From positions 1 through 64,000 of the forward strand of contig NZ_KQ410723.1 of the NCBI RefSeq assembly GCF_001262505.1: a stretch of DNA of 64,000 bases, read 5' to 3'. The DNA comes from Shinella sp. SUS2. GTDB taxonomy: Bacteria > Pseudomonadota > Alphaproteobacteria > Rhizobiales > Rhizobiaceae. Under the pieces are notes generated by a model. It searched no databases. It saw only the letters and a program-made list of their open reading frames with translations, and was not told where the DNA came from. Below are positions 56,973 to 64,000 of this stretch, piece after piece. The stretch's first letter is position 1; each line of letters begins with the position of its first letter. Position numbers and translations under genes: made by a program.

Positions 56973-57566
56973 ATGGATCACGCCTTAGATGCGGCGACCC
57001 TGCCTCCGGGTGCCACATACATTCCCGAATTCCTTTCCCGAGAGGAGGAGGCAATCAAAGATCCGCTCGACGCCGGAGAATGGAGCAATGCGCTTAAGCG
57101 CCGCGTGCTGCATTTTGGCTATCTCTATGACTATAGAGCGCGTGCCGTTTTGGCAGACGCTTATCTAGGTAAGCTACCTCCATGGCTTGAAACGTTTGCA
57201 AAACGATTGGTCACGCGGGGCTATTTCGTTGATTTGCCAGATCAAGTGATCGCGAATGAGTATTTGCCGGGTCAAGGCATAAGCGCCCACGTCGATTGTG
57301 CGCCGTGTTTCGATGACACGATCATTTCGATAAGCCTTTTGTCCCAATGCGAGATGAATTTTCGGGAACGATCCAGTTCCAGATCACTTGCAGTTTTGCT
57401 CCATCCACACTCAGGCATATTGCTGAAGGGGGTGAGCCAATATGACTGGACGCATGAAATTCCAGCCCGAAAGTCAGATGTCGTGGACGATACGAAAGTG
57501 AATCGCGGCAGAAGGATATCTCTGACGTTTCGAAAGGTTATTCAGGCTACTGGAAAACCTCTTTAA
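56973..57566 (+). CDS. AlkB-family 2-oxoglutarate/Fe(II) dioxygenase
   Basis: A 197-residue oxygenase with all landmarks of the AlkB superfamily. The iron ligands are HVD (GQGISAHVDCAPCFDDT) and the distal H in YDWTHEIPARKSD. The 2-oxoglutarate-binding arginines are in NRGRRISLTFR. The SLLSQCEMNF segment and YDWTH are closest to the ALKBH8/ALKBH6-like group, not classical E. coli AlkB. Members repair alkylated bases or modify RNA. The start is ATG with GGAG about 14 nt upstream. The base composition is clearly lower in GC than neighbours, and the gene lies by tRNA-Phe, so it is probably acquired. The catalytic residues are intact. Confidence 0.85.
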   Translation: MDHALDAATLPPGATYIPEFLSREEEAIKDPLDAGEWSNALKRRVLHFGYLYDYRARAVLADAYLGKLPPWLETFAKRLVTRGYFVDLPDQVIANEYLPGQGISAHVDCAPCFDDTIISISLLSQCEMNFRERSSSRSLAVLLHPHSGILLKGVSQYDWTHEIPARKSDVVDDTKVNRGRRISLTFRKVIQATGKPL

Positions 57567-57607
57567 AGCAGCCCTCAGCTCCTTGCGGGTCGAGGGATGC
57601 TGTCAGT

Positions 57608-58045
57608 TTAGCCAACCAGCCGCTTAGCCATACGGGGAAAGCATTTTGCTGGGGGCCGTAAAATGCTTAGTGAGAATTCGCGTTGCTCATCCCCGCGAAT
57701 TTCGAGGCGTCCCCTGGGCGCCTTTACGCCTCGATTGATAGCTCCAAAATTCGGATATTTGCTGCGGTAGCCGCGGGTTTGAAAACATCTTTTCGTTCCG
57801 GCTTCCCCGTCGAAGTCGCGCATGGCCTAACCTATATCATAACAACGGCTTCGACTTTGATCGAGCGAGATAATGCCGGTGATCTTGTAAGGCTTTTTCT
57901 TTCGACGATAACCGTAATAGCGGGCAGCTGACTGGATTTTCCGCCAGTCCACCCCGGGGAAGACCTCGCAGATTTCCTCTTTTCTAGCCTCCGGATAGAG
58001 TTTCCGTAGTTGCTGTCTCGCTGACCAGTGCCAGGGAGGCACCAA
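57608..58045 (-). pseudogene. amber-interrupted Myb/SANT-like DNA-binding protein
   Basis: One minus-strand frame of about 145 codons is broken by a single TAG at 57824-57826. The N-terminal part has a helix-turn-helix of the type WSARQQLRKLYPEARKEEI...DWRKIQSAARYYG, with basic RRKKKP after it. The second part (DLD-like AMRDFDGEAGTK...YRSKYPNFGAINRGV) continues the pattern of known phage-type DNA-binding proteins with the same N-terminus. I therefore read it as one gene with a premature stop. It lies between the AlkB gene and the IS5 remnant. It could be read through or could be dead. Confidence 0.5.
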
Positions 58046-58062
58046 ACCTAATTTTTGGCAAC

Positions 58063-58690
58063 GTGTTTGGAATGCCTTTTTTGATCGCGTACCCGACCTG
58101 CGTGAATCGCTTCAATCGCTGGTGGCGAGCGGGTCATTGGACACACATTCTGCAAGCTGTCTCAAAGGCTTACGACGGCGACATCCAGGTGATCGGCAGT
58201 TCTTCGATCCGGGCTCACCGGCATGGGCGAACGGCTCGAAAAGGGAGCGATCCCATTGCATGGGTCATTCACGCGGTGGGCTGACCACCAAGATGCATGT
58301 GCTCTTCAATGTCCCCGGTCGGTCCGATCCGGGTGAAGCTGACCGAAGGCCAGGCGCATGACGGGCGCTCGGCGGCTGACATGTAGGGGTCGATCGGTGC
58401 GGGCCAGACGCTGCTCGCTAATCGCGCCTACGACAGCGACGCATTGCGTGATACTTTCACCGCCTGCGGTGCGGTGGCCAACAGCCGCCCCATGCCGACG
58501 CAAAGGCGTTTTCCGGCCTTTGACGCTGTGCTCTATAGCAGACGCAACCGCGCCGGACGCTTCTTCAGCAAGATCAAACACTTCCGAGCCGTTGCAACCC
58601 GACACGACAAACGCGACGACACCTTCCTGGCATCCATCCAACTCGACGCACTACGAATATGGCTGCGGACTTATGAGCCAGTGGCCTAGC
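58063..58690 (+). pseudogene. degenerate IS5-family transposase
   Basis: Pieces of an IS5-type DDE transposase appear in three successive frames: VNRFNRWWRAGHWTHILQAV, then HSRGGLTTKMHVLFN, then VKLTEGQAHDGRSAADM, a stop, and LLANRAYDSDALRDT to the end at RTYEPVA. At least two frameshifts and one stop codon break it. The catalytic triad is also gone: the first Asp of DSS is Gly, the DRAYD Asp is Asn, and the E of ERFF is Gly. It is a long-dead element remnant without recognisable terminal repeats here. Confidence 0.85.
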
Positions 58691-59249
58691 CGGCCGAGCG
58701 CGCCGCTTCTTCCATTTCCTCCCAGCTTTCGTCCATCGCGTAGGTCGGCGAGAGGAAGGGGATGCCGATGTGGCCGTAGCGGATGGAGAGCTGGCGTTCG
58801 GCGGTTTCCTCGTCGATCCGGGCGATGCGGGCGAGGTAGATGACGGAGGCAAGGCCCGTGCGGTCGGAGCCCGAACGGCAATGGATGAGGATCGGGCGGG
58901 GCGCGTCCTTTAGGAGCGTGGCGAGTTCGTCCGCCGCCTTGGGGTCGAGACGCCGGTCGGCCTGCATGGGGAAATCAATGAGGGTGAGGCCGAGACGCTT
59001 GGCTGCGGCGACCTCGTCCCTGTACCAGGCCGCCCGCTCGTTCCGCCCCCTCAAATTGACGATGGTTCGGATCTTGTAGCGCGCGGCATAGGCTGCGATC
59101 TCGGCCGGCGTGGGCTGGTTCGAGCGGTAGACCTCTCCGGGCACCACGGTGGCGAAATTGCCGGTGAGCTGGATCGCCACGAGATAGATGCCGAGCACGA
59201 CGCCTGCCGCGCCATAGGTAAGCGCAACCCACTTCAAGAACCGCTTCAT
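58686..59249 (-). CDS. membrane-anchored dual-specificity-type tyrosine phosphatase
   Basis: A 187-residue protein with one N-terminal transmembrane helix (about 8-28) and a tyrosine-phosphatase domain. The signature is HCRSGSDRTGLAS, giving C-x5-R with an Asp-Arg pair of the DSP/Y-phosphatase type. The general acid is probably the Asp in IDFPMQADRR. The start ATG is 59247-59249; the frame continues upstream without support. Its stop codon overlaps the end of the IS5 remnant, so the remnant's insertion may have reached the gene's 3' flank. Substrate unknown. Confidence 0.85.
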   Translation of the reverse strand: MKRFLKWVALTYGAAGVVLGIYLVAIQLTGNFATVVPGEVYRSNQPTPAEIAAYAARYKIRTIVNLRGRNERAAWYRDEVAAAKRLGLTLIDFPMQADRRLDPKAADELATLLKDAPRPILIHCRSGSDRTGLASVIYLARIARIDEETAERQLSIRYGHIGIPFLSPTYAMDESWEEMEEAARSAG

Positions 59250-59460
59250 GCCTGCCTTCCCTGCCAATTGTGGCAGCAGGATCGGCCGTGCGCCTGACAG
59301 GAGCCTGAACGTCAGCCAGCGGCACAAAATCCGCACTCTTCCATCACCGATTTCGATGGGTATGTCAGCGAAACTGGCGTGAATGACGGGCAGAAACCGG
59401 CTAGGTCTTGGGCCCGTCATCGTCGTGAAACGTGTTCCAATCCTGCCGGAGTGATCTTCC

Positions 59461-60627
59461 ATGTCCCTCATCGAAAGCCTCAGCCCGCGCTCGCTCCGCG
59501 CCCCGGAAAGCGGGATCGTCGAAGTGGTCAACTATGCGCGCGGGCGCGACGGGCTGATCCCGCTCTGGGTTGGCGAAGGGGACCTGCCGACGCCGGACTT
59601 CATTGCCCGGCCCGCGGCCGAGGCGCTGCTGCGCGGCGAGACCTTCTACACCTGGCAGCGCGGGATTCCGGAGCTGCGCGCCGCCCTTTCGCGCTACTAT
59701 GCCCGGCGCTTCGGTGCGGCGTTGCCGGCCGAGCATTTCTATGTCGTCGGCTCGGGCATGCAGGCGATCAAGCTGGCGATCGAGGCGCTCGTCTCGCCGG
59801 GCGACGACATGGTCTACCTGACACCAGCCTGGCCGAATTTCGCCGCGGCAGCCGAGCTTTCGGGCGCCAATCCCATCGCCGTTCCGCTCGCCTTTGCCGG
59901 CGGGCGCTGGCAGATCGACCTTGAACGCGTGGAGGCGGCGATCACCCCGAAGACCCGCGTTCTGTTCGTCAACACACCCTCCAATCCGACCGGCTGGACG
60001 GCGACGCGCGATGACCTTGCCAGCCTGCTGGCCATCGCACGGCGCCATGGCCTCTGGATCATGGCCGACGAGATCTATGCGCTGTACCACTATGCCGGCG
60101 GTCGGGCGCCCTCCTTCCTCGACGTGATGGAGGACGGCGACAAGGTCGTCTTCGTCAATTCTTTCTCCAAGAACTGGTCGATGACCGGCTGGCGCGTCGG
60201 CTGGATCGTCGCCCCACCCGAAATCGGCCAGGTGCTGGAAAACCTCATCCAGTATTCCACCTCGGGTGTGCCGCAGTTCCTGCAGCAGGGCGCCATCGTG
60301 GCGCTCGACGAGGGCGATGCCTTCGTGCAGGCGAATATCGACAAGGCCACGAAGAACCGCGACGTCTTCTGTGACGCGCTGATCGCCACCAACCGCGTCG
60401 AGACGCTGAAGCCGGACGGGGCGCTCTATGCCTTCCTGAAGATCGATGGCGTGACGGATTCGCGCCATGCCGCGCTCGACATCGTCGACCGCACCAATGT
60501 CGGGCTTGCACCGGGCACGGCTTTCGGGCCGGGCGGCGAACTCTTCATGCGCGCCTGTTTCCTGCGCGATCCCGGGCAGGTCGCGGAGGCGGCCGACCGG
60601 CTTGCCCGCTACATCGCCGCGCGCTGA
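59461..60627 (+). CDS. PLP-dependent aminotransferase, class I/II
   Basis: A 388-residue fold-type I aminotransferase. The PLP lysine lies in NSFSKNWSMTGWRVGW, and the NTPSNPTGW and ADEIYAL landmarks are complete, as is the C-terminal arginine of FMRACFLRD. The N-terminus LIPLWVGEGDLPTPDF resembles aspartate- and arginine:pyruvate-type enzymes. The substrate cannot be told from sequence. It converges with the P-loop gene, with 6 bp between stop codons. Confidence 0.9.
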   Translation: MSLIESLSPRSLRAPESGIVEVVNYARGRDGLIPLWVGEGDLPTPDFIARPAAEALLRGETFYTWQRGIPELRAALSRYYARRFGAALPAEHFYVVGSGMQAIKLAIEALVSPGDDMVYLTPAWPNFAAAAELSGANPIAVPLAFAGGRWQIDLERVEAAITPKTRVLFVNTPSNPTGWTATRDDLASLLAIARRHGLWIMADEIYALYHYAGGRAPSFLDVMEDGDKVVFVNSFSKNWSMTGWRVGWIVAPPEIGQVLENLIQYSTSGVPQFLQQGAIVALDEGDAFVQANIDKATKNRDVFCDALIATNRVETLKPDGALYAFLKIDGVTDSRHAALDIVDRTNVGLAPGTAFGPGGELFMRACFLRDPGQVAEAADRLARYIAAR

Positions 60628-60633
60628 CGGCGA

Positions 60634-61161
60634 TCAAAGATGGCCGAGCACGAAATCAGCGCGCTCGGCCACCAGCATTTTCGGCACGACCGCAACCTCG
60701 TAGCCGAGCGCGGGATAGGCCTTTTCCAACCGCGCGTATTCGGCAAGCGCGGCCGCAAGATCATGCCGGCGCTCCGGATCGGCGGCGTAGATTTCCGGCC
60801 AGGGCGGCGTGAGGAAGACCTGCCTGTTGTAGCGATGCGCCGCGGCCAGCGCAGGCAGAGCCGGCTGCCCGCCCTCCGCATCGAGAGCGACGGCCGCGTC
60901 GATCAGACCACGATCGAAGAAGACAAAGCCGGAATGGTGCTGCATTGCCGCCCGATCGGCGAGCGCCATCGCAATGGCCTGCCTGGCAAAGGCGGCGAGA
61001 TCCAGCCAGGGCAAGGCAGTACCACCAACTGCCAGCTCCGCCTGCACGATACGGCGGCCGGGCTCCTCGACAACGGCGTGGCCGCGCCGGCGAAGCTCTT
61101 CCAGAAGCGTGGACTTCCCTCCGCCGGAACAGCCGGAAAGTACGATGAAGCGATCGGACAT
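60634..61161 (-). CDS. P-loop ATPase, AAA_28-like
   Basis: A 175-residue single-domain P-loop protein with Walker A SGCSGGGKSTL at residues 8-18, VVEEPGRRIVQ, FFDRGLIDAAV as Walker B region, and a Tyr/Arg-rich lid (TPPWPEIYAADPERRHD). It resembles nucleoside or gluconate kinase-like P-loop proteins, but the substrate is unknown. ATG 61159-61161 gives the family N-terminus. It is convergent with the aminotransferase gene and divergent from galE. Confidence 0.82.
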   Translation of the reverse strand: MSDRFIVLSGCSGGGKSTLLEELRRRGHAVVEEPGRRIVQAELAVGGTALPWLDLAAFARQAIAMALADRAAMQHHSGFVFFDRGLIDAAVALDAEGGQPALPALAAAHRYNRQVFLTPPWPEIYAADPERRHDLAAALAEYARLEKAYPALGYEVAVVPKMLVAERADFVLGHL

Positions 61162-61274
61162 GATGGTCTTCCTTGTGTTGGGCAGGAGCGACCCGCAAAT
61201 GCGCCGCAATTGCGGTTGCGTCTTGCCGGCCGGCAGGGTGATATGCCGGCAATTCAGTCGATTCGGGGAATGAC

Positions 61275-62267
61275 ATGGCGGTTCTGGTTACGGGCGGTGC
61301 GGGTTACATCGGCAGCCACATGGTCTGGGCGCTCATCGATGCCGGCGAGGAGGTCGTTGTGCTCGACCGGCTCTCGACCGGCTTCCGCTGGGCCGTGGCG
61401 CCCGAGGCGCGCTTCTACGAGGGCGACCTCGCCGATGCCGCGCTGCTGGCGCAGATCTTCTCCGAAAACAGCATCGACGCGATCATCCATTTTGCCGGGT
61501 CGATCATCGTTCCGGAATCGGTTGCCGATCCCCTCTCCTACTACGACAACAACACGGCCAAGTCACGGGCGCTGATCGCCGCGGCCGTCACGGCGAAGAT
61601 CCCGCATTTCGTCTTCTCCTCCACCGCCGCCGTCTACGGCACGCCCGACGGCACGGAACCGGTGCTGGAAAGCGCGGCGCTGCGACCGGAATCGCCCTAT
61701 GGTTCGTCCAAGCTGATGACCGAGATCATGCTGCGCGACACGGCCGCCGCGCACGACTTCACCTATACGGCGCTGCGCTACTTCAACGTCGCCGGCGCAG
61801 ATCCGCGTGGACGCTCCGGCCAGTCGACGGCAGGAGCCACACATCTCATCAAGGTGGCGAGCGAGGCGGCCCTCGGCAAGCGCGCCGGCATGGATGTCTT
61901 CGGCACCGACTATCCGACGCCTGACGGCACCTGCGTGCGCGACTATATCCACGTCAGCGACCTCGCCAATGCACATCTGAAGGCGCTGCAGCGCATGCGG
62001 GCAGGCGGTGGTTCGATCGTCGCCAATTGCGGCTATGGCCGCGGCTTCTCCGTGCTGGAAGTGCTGGAACAGGTGAAAACCGTTTCCGGCAGGGACTTTC
62101 CGGTGCGCTTCGCCCCCCGCCGGCCGGGCGATGCGGTGCTGATCGTCGCCAACCCCTCCGTCGCGATGCGGGAATTGGGCTGGACGCCGGAGCATGACAA
62201 TCTCGGCTTCATCGTGCGCACAGCGCTCGACTGGGAAGAGCACCTCGGCAAGCGCAACCAGATCTGA
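61275..62267 (+). CDS. galE: UDP-glucose 4-epimerase
   Basis: A 330-residue short-chain dehydrogenase-type epimerase, interconverting UDP-glucose and UDP-galactose for surface polysaccharides. The NAD-binding VTGGAGYIGSHMVWAL, the catalytic serine region SSTAAVYG and the YxxxK motif in YGSSKLMTE are complete. GTCVRDYIHVSDLANAH is also diagnostic. The C-terminus has RRPGDAVLIVANPS. It converges with the chorismate mutase gene, separated by 3 bp. Confidence 0.95.
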   Translation: MAVLVTGGAGYIGSHMVWALIDAGEEVVVLDRLSTGFRWAVAPEARFYEGDLADAALLAQIFSENSIDAIIHFAGSIIVPESVADPLSYYDNNTAKSRALIAAAVTAKIPHFVFSSTAAVYGTPDGTEPVLESAALRPESPYGSSKLMTEIMLRDTAAAHDFTYTALRYFNVAGADPRGRSGQSTAGATHLIKVASEAALGKRAGMDVFGTDYPTPDGTCVRDYIHVSDLANAHLKALQRMRAGGGSIVANCGYGRGFSVLEVLEQVKTVSGRDFPVRFAPRRPGDAVLIVANPSVAMRELGWTPEHDNLGFIVRTALDWEEHLGKRNQI

Positions 62268-62270
62268 CGG

Positions 62271-62570
62271 CTATTTTTCGCCGAGCAGCGCCTTTTCGTG
62301 GGCGATGGCGCGGTCGATAAGCCGCGCCCAGATCTCTTCGTAGAAGGCACCGTCGAGGCCAAGGACCTCGGCATTACGGTGCGCGTTGTCGCGCACTTCC
62401 CGGACGCGCTCCGGCACGTCGGCAGGGATGTCGAGCCCGGCCTTGATCTCGGCCGCCCGGCCGATGAAGCTCCAGCGCTCGGCAAAGAGCGCCATCAGCG
62501 CCCGGTCGACCCGATCGATGTTTTCCCGGATGTCCGCCATCGTCGTGCAGTCTGCGGCCGTCTTCGCCAT
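62271..62570 (-). CDS. chorismate mutase, AroQ type
   Basis: A 99-residue all-helical protein of the AroQ class, converting chorismate to prephenate. Family residues are IRENIDRVDRALMALFAERWSFIGRAAEIKAG with the substrate-binding Arg and Lys, and the C-terminal FYEEIWARLIDRAIAHEKA. ATG 62568-62570 gives the usual length. It may supply prephenate to the monofunctional PheA of this window. A strongly folded sequence (62629-62722) lies just upstream in its leader. It converges with galE, with 3 bp between. Confidence 0.9.
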   Translation of the reverse strand: MAKTAADCTTMADIRENIDRVDRALMALFAERWSFIGRAAEIKAGLDIPADVPERVREVRDNAHRNAEVLGLDGAFYEEIWARLIDRAIAHEKALLGEK

Positions 62571-62628
62571 TGCGGTCTCCCTTGTCGGGACCCCGATAGC
62601 AGAGGAATGTTTGGGGGGGAAGCCGGCA

Positions 62629-62722
62629 GCGTCTCCTGAGACGCAAGGCCACATGCAGGCCCGGGGGTTAAGCGGAAGGAGGGTGCGGTCCTGTCTTCCA
62701 CTTGCGGGCCTGCATGCTGGCC
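62629..62722 (-). promoter_or_regulatory. structured leader upstream of chorismate mutase
   Basis: On the minus strand an outer stem pairs about 16 bp of the arms at 62705-62722 and 62647-62663 (GCATGCAGGCCCG with CGGGCCTGCATG plus GGCC/GGCC). Inside it AAGTGGAAG and CTTCCGCTT form a 9-bp stem. A separate 6-bp hairpin GCGTCT-AGACGC lies at 62629-62644. The whole lies 60-150 nt upstream of the start. It looks like a regulatory RNA or a mobile palindrome. I do not recognise a known riboswitch. Confidence 0.6.
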
Positions 62723-62823
62723 GAGGCGGAACCTAGGCAAGCAAGCTGGCGCGAGGCTGGACGCTTTTACGTAACGTGAGCCGTTGTTTTTCCTCGGCCA
62801 TGCGGGGCGTTTTCGAGAGCCGG
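62723..62823. other. region between structured leader and cydX
   Basis: About 100 bp with no gene. It holds the trailer of the cyd operon and the promoter of the chorismate mutase transcript. A TACGTAA palindrome lies near 62768-62774. Nothing else stands out. Confidence 0.4.
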
Positions 62824-62937
62824 CTACGTGCCGATGGCAAGTTTGATGGCAAAGCCAAGGATCGTCACCGCCAGCACGCCGCCCGCCCAGAGGCCGACGA
62901 ACCAGAGCAGTTTACGGCCGGTCGAACCCTCCGTCAT
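62824..62937 (-). CDS. cydX: CydX/DUF2474-type small subunit of cytochrome bd
   Basis: A 37-residue single-helix membrane protein (hydrophobic stretch about residues 10-32) that starts MTEGSTGRKLLWFVGLWAGG. It occupies the position of CydX, the accessory subunit of bd oxidases, and its WxxGxWAGG-like start fits the DUF2474 small-subunit type. Its ATG overlaps the cydB stop codon (ATGA), indicating coupled translation. Such short genes are often missed in annotation. Confidence 0.8.
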   Translation of the reverse strand: MTEGSTGRKLLWFVGLWAGGVLAVTILGFAIKLAIGT

Positions 62938-63941
62938 CAGTGGTAACCCTCCTCGGGATCGACCTTGCCGCGGAAGACCCAATAGGCATAGGCGGTGTAG
63001 CCAAGGATCATGGGAATGAGCACCAGCGCGCCGACCAGCAGGAAGGCAAGGCTCTCCTCCGGTGCGGCGGCCTGCCAGATCGTCAGTGAGGTCGGCACGA
63101 TGTAGGGATAAAAGCTGATGCCGATACCGGCGAAGCCGAGAACAAAAAGGCCGAGCGCGGCAATGAAGGGCCGCGAATCGTGCTCCGTCCTGAGGCCCTG
63201 GACCAGCAAAGCAAAGCAACCGAGCACGAGCAGCGGCACCAGCAGGCTGAAGAGAAGCGTCGGCCAGTGGAACCAGCGGTCGAAGTAGAGCGGCTCCAGG
63301 AAAGGCGTCCACAGGCTGAAGACCCCCATGGCCAAGAGCGTGCCGATACCGGCCTTCAGGGCGTAGCCGCGGGCACGCTCGGCAAGCGGACCACTCGTCT
63401 TCATCACCAGCCAAGTGGCGCCGAGCAACGCGTAGCCGACGAGGAGCGCAAACCCCGTGGCAACGGAGAAAGGCGTCAGCCAGTCCCACCAGCCGCCGAC
63501 ATAGGCACGGTTTTCCACCGGAATGCCCTGTACCAGGGCGCCGAGCGCCACCCCTTGCGTGAAGGCGGCAACCATGGAGCCGCCGGAAAAGGCGATATCC
63601 CAGAGGAATTCGCCGCGCTGGGTGCGCCAGCGATATTCGAAAGCGACGCCGCGGAAGATGAGGCCGAGCACCATGAGGAGCAGCGGCATGTAGAGCGCCG
63701 GCAGGATGGTGGCATAGGCAAGCGGGAAGACGGCCATCAGTCCGCCACCGCCCAGCACCAGCCAGGTCTCGTTGCCGTCCCAGACGGGCGCGACGGAATT
63801 CATCATCACGTCGCGATCGTGTTTCTCCTTGAAGAAGGGAAAGAGGATGCCGACGCCGAGATCGAAGCCGTCGAGGATGACATAGGCGAGCACCGCGAAG
63901 GCGATGATGGCTGCCCAGATGAAGGGAAGATCAATGGCCAT
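62937..63941 (-). CDS. cydB: cytochrome bd ubiquinol oxidase subunit II
   Basis: A 334-residue integral membrane protein of nine helices. It starts MAIDLPFIWAAIIAFAVLAYVILDGFDLGVGIL and contains VAPVWDGNETWLVLGGGGLMAVFP, the quinol/haem-region signature of CydB. FRGVAFEYRWRT is also diagnostic. With CydA it forms the high-affinity quinol oxidase; the type (bd versus cyanide-insensitive) cannot be told here. It overlaps cydA by 11 bp and cydX by 1 bp of its stop codon. Confidence 0.95.
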   Translation of the reverse strand: MAIDLPFIWAAIIAFAVLAYVILDGFDLGVGILFPFFKEKHDRDVMMNSVAPVWDGNETWLVLGGGGLMAVFPLAYATILPALYMPLLLMVLGLIFRGVAFEYRWRTQRGEFLWDIAFSGGSMVAAFTQGVALGALVQGIPVENRAYVGGWWDWLTPFSVATGFALLVGYALLGATWLVMKTSGPLAERARGYALKAGIGTLLAMGVFSLWTPFLEPLYFDRWFHWPTLLFSLLVPLLVLGCFALLVQGLRTEHDSRPFIAALGLFVLGFAGIGISFYPYIVPTSLTIWQAAAPEESLAFLLVGALVLIPMILGYTAYAYWVFRGKVDPEEGYH

Positions 63942-64000
63942 GGTGATGGCTCCCGGACTTGGTGGCGACGGCGGCGGCGGGCGTGATACCGGCCGAACGG
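63931..64000 (-). CDS. cydA: cytochrome bd ubiquinol oxidase subunit I, C-terminal end
   Basis: The last 23 codons of a gene that enters from the right edge. The visible tail RSAGITPAAAVATKSGSHHHGH stops with TGA at 63931-63933, overlapping the cydB start by 11 bp. The identity is inferred from its position directly before cydB and the Ala/His-rich tail typical of rhizobial CydA; no membrane domain is visible. Confidence 0.7.
   Translation of the reverse strand, partial: RSAGITPAAAVATKSGSHHHGH

Noticed and set aside
56788..56988. 66-codon frame ahead of the AlkB-family gene
   Set aside because: No ribosome site, no recognisable motif, and overlaps the AlkB start; may be chance.
57683..57931. 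82-codon plus-strand frame in the accessory patch
   Set aside because: TTG start without ribosome site; opposite strand has a recognisable helix-turn-helix.
58020..58045. GGGAGGCACCA as a possible attR copy of the tRNA-Phe end
   Set aside because: Only GGCACCA plus a few bases match; the preceding TCAAATCCGCC of the tRNA is not repeated.
62641..62722. Structured leader as a known riboswitch
   Set aside because: Conserved cores of TPP, cobalamin, glycine, SAM-II, fluoride and guanidine riboswitches were looked for and not seen.

Overview
The window reads as chromosomal DNA of an alphaproteobacterium of the Rhizobiaceae (Rhizobium/Agrobacterium/Ensifer/Shinella type). The signs are uniformly high GC, the rimP-nusA-ylxR-infB-rbfA-truB-rpsO-pnp order, an HWE-family histidine kinase, a CycM-type membrane cytochrome c, a short 4.5S-type SRP RNA beside dnaX, and a rhizobial-style palindromic intergenic repeat. 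Genus cannot be fixed from sequence alone. There is no rRNA and no CRISPR array.

Layout. 1-936: right part of an IS630-family element inserted in an Lrp/AsnC-type gene whose 3' end survives. 940-14671: minus-strand information-processing block (rimP, nusA, ylxR, infB, rbfA, truB, then an HWE kinase and an SH3 protein, then rpsO, pnp and an rsmC-like methyltransferase). It has a promoter and hairpin leader in front of rimP and intrinsic terminators after rpsO and pnp and inside infB-rbfA. 14794-22116: MFS exporter, lytic transglycosylase, MOSC and LysE genes, and a replication/repair group (recR, ybaB, dnaX) preceded by the SRP RNA gene. 22228-27491: HIT protein, nudC, a small membrane ORF, pheA, kdsB, cytochrome c, AEC transporter. 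27492-35564: CtrA-like box, an 1818-residue PAN/alpha-2-macroglobulin and pbpC. 35734-42629: a complete leucine-catabolism operon (ivd, mccB, a RidA-like gene, mccA, HMG-CoA lyase, enoyl-CoA hydratase). It is followed upstream by a fused indolepyruvate ferredoxin oxidoreductase, an AsnC regulator and a FAH-family hydrolase, which together suggest an amino-acid and aromatic catabolism locus. 48092-50443: divergent MFS/AraC pair and tRNA-Thr.

50593-56670: murA, DUF2948, hisD, UPF0262, LMW phosphatase, infA, maf, yacG and tRNA-Phe, all plus strand. 56671-58690: AT-richer accessory patch directly 3' of tRNA-Phe. It carries an intact AlkB-family dioxygenase, an amber-interrupted DNA-binding gene and a dead IS5-family transposase. 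58686-64000: phosphatase, aminotransferase, P-loop ATPase, galE, a chorismate mutase preceded by a strongly folded leader, and the cydX/cydB/cydA terminal oxidase operon running off the right edge.

The most unusual items are the tRNA-Phe accessory patch, the structured leader before the chorismate mutase, the hairpins that partition the nusA-infB operon, and the repeats between the AsnC regulator and the indolepyruvate oxidoreductase. I did not find a convincing wholly new multi-gene system. The functions given are family assignments made by reading the sequence, not by database search.
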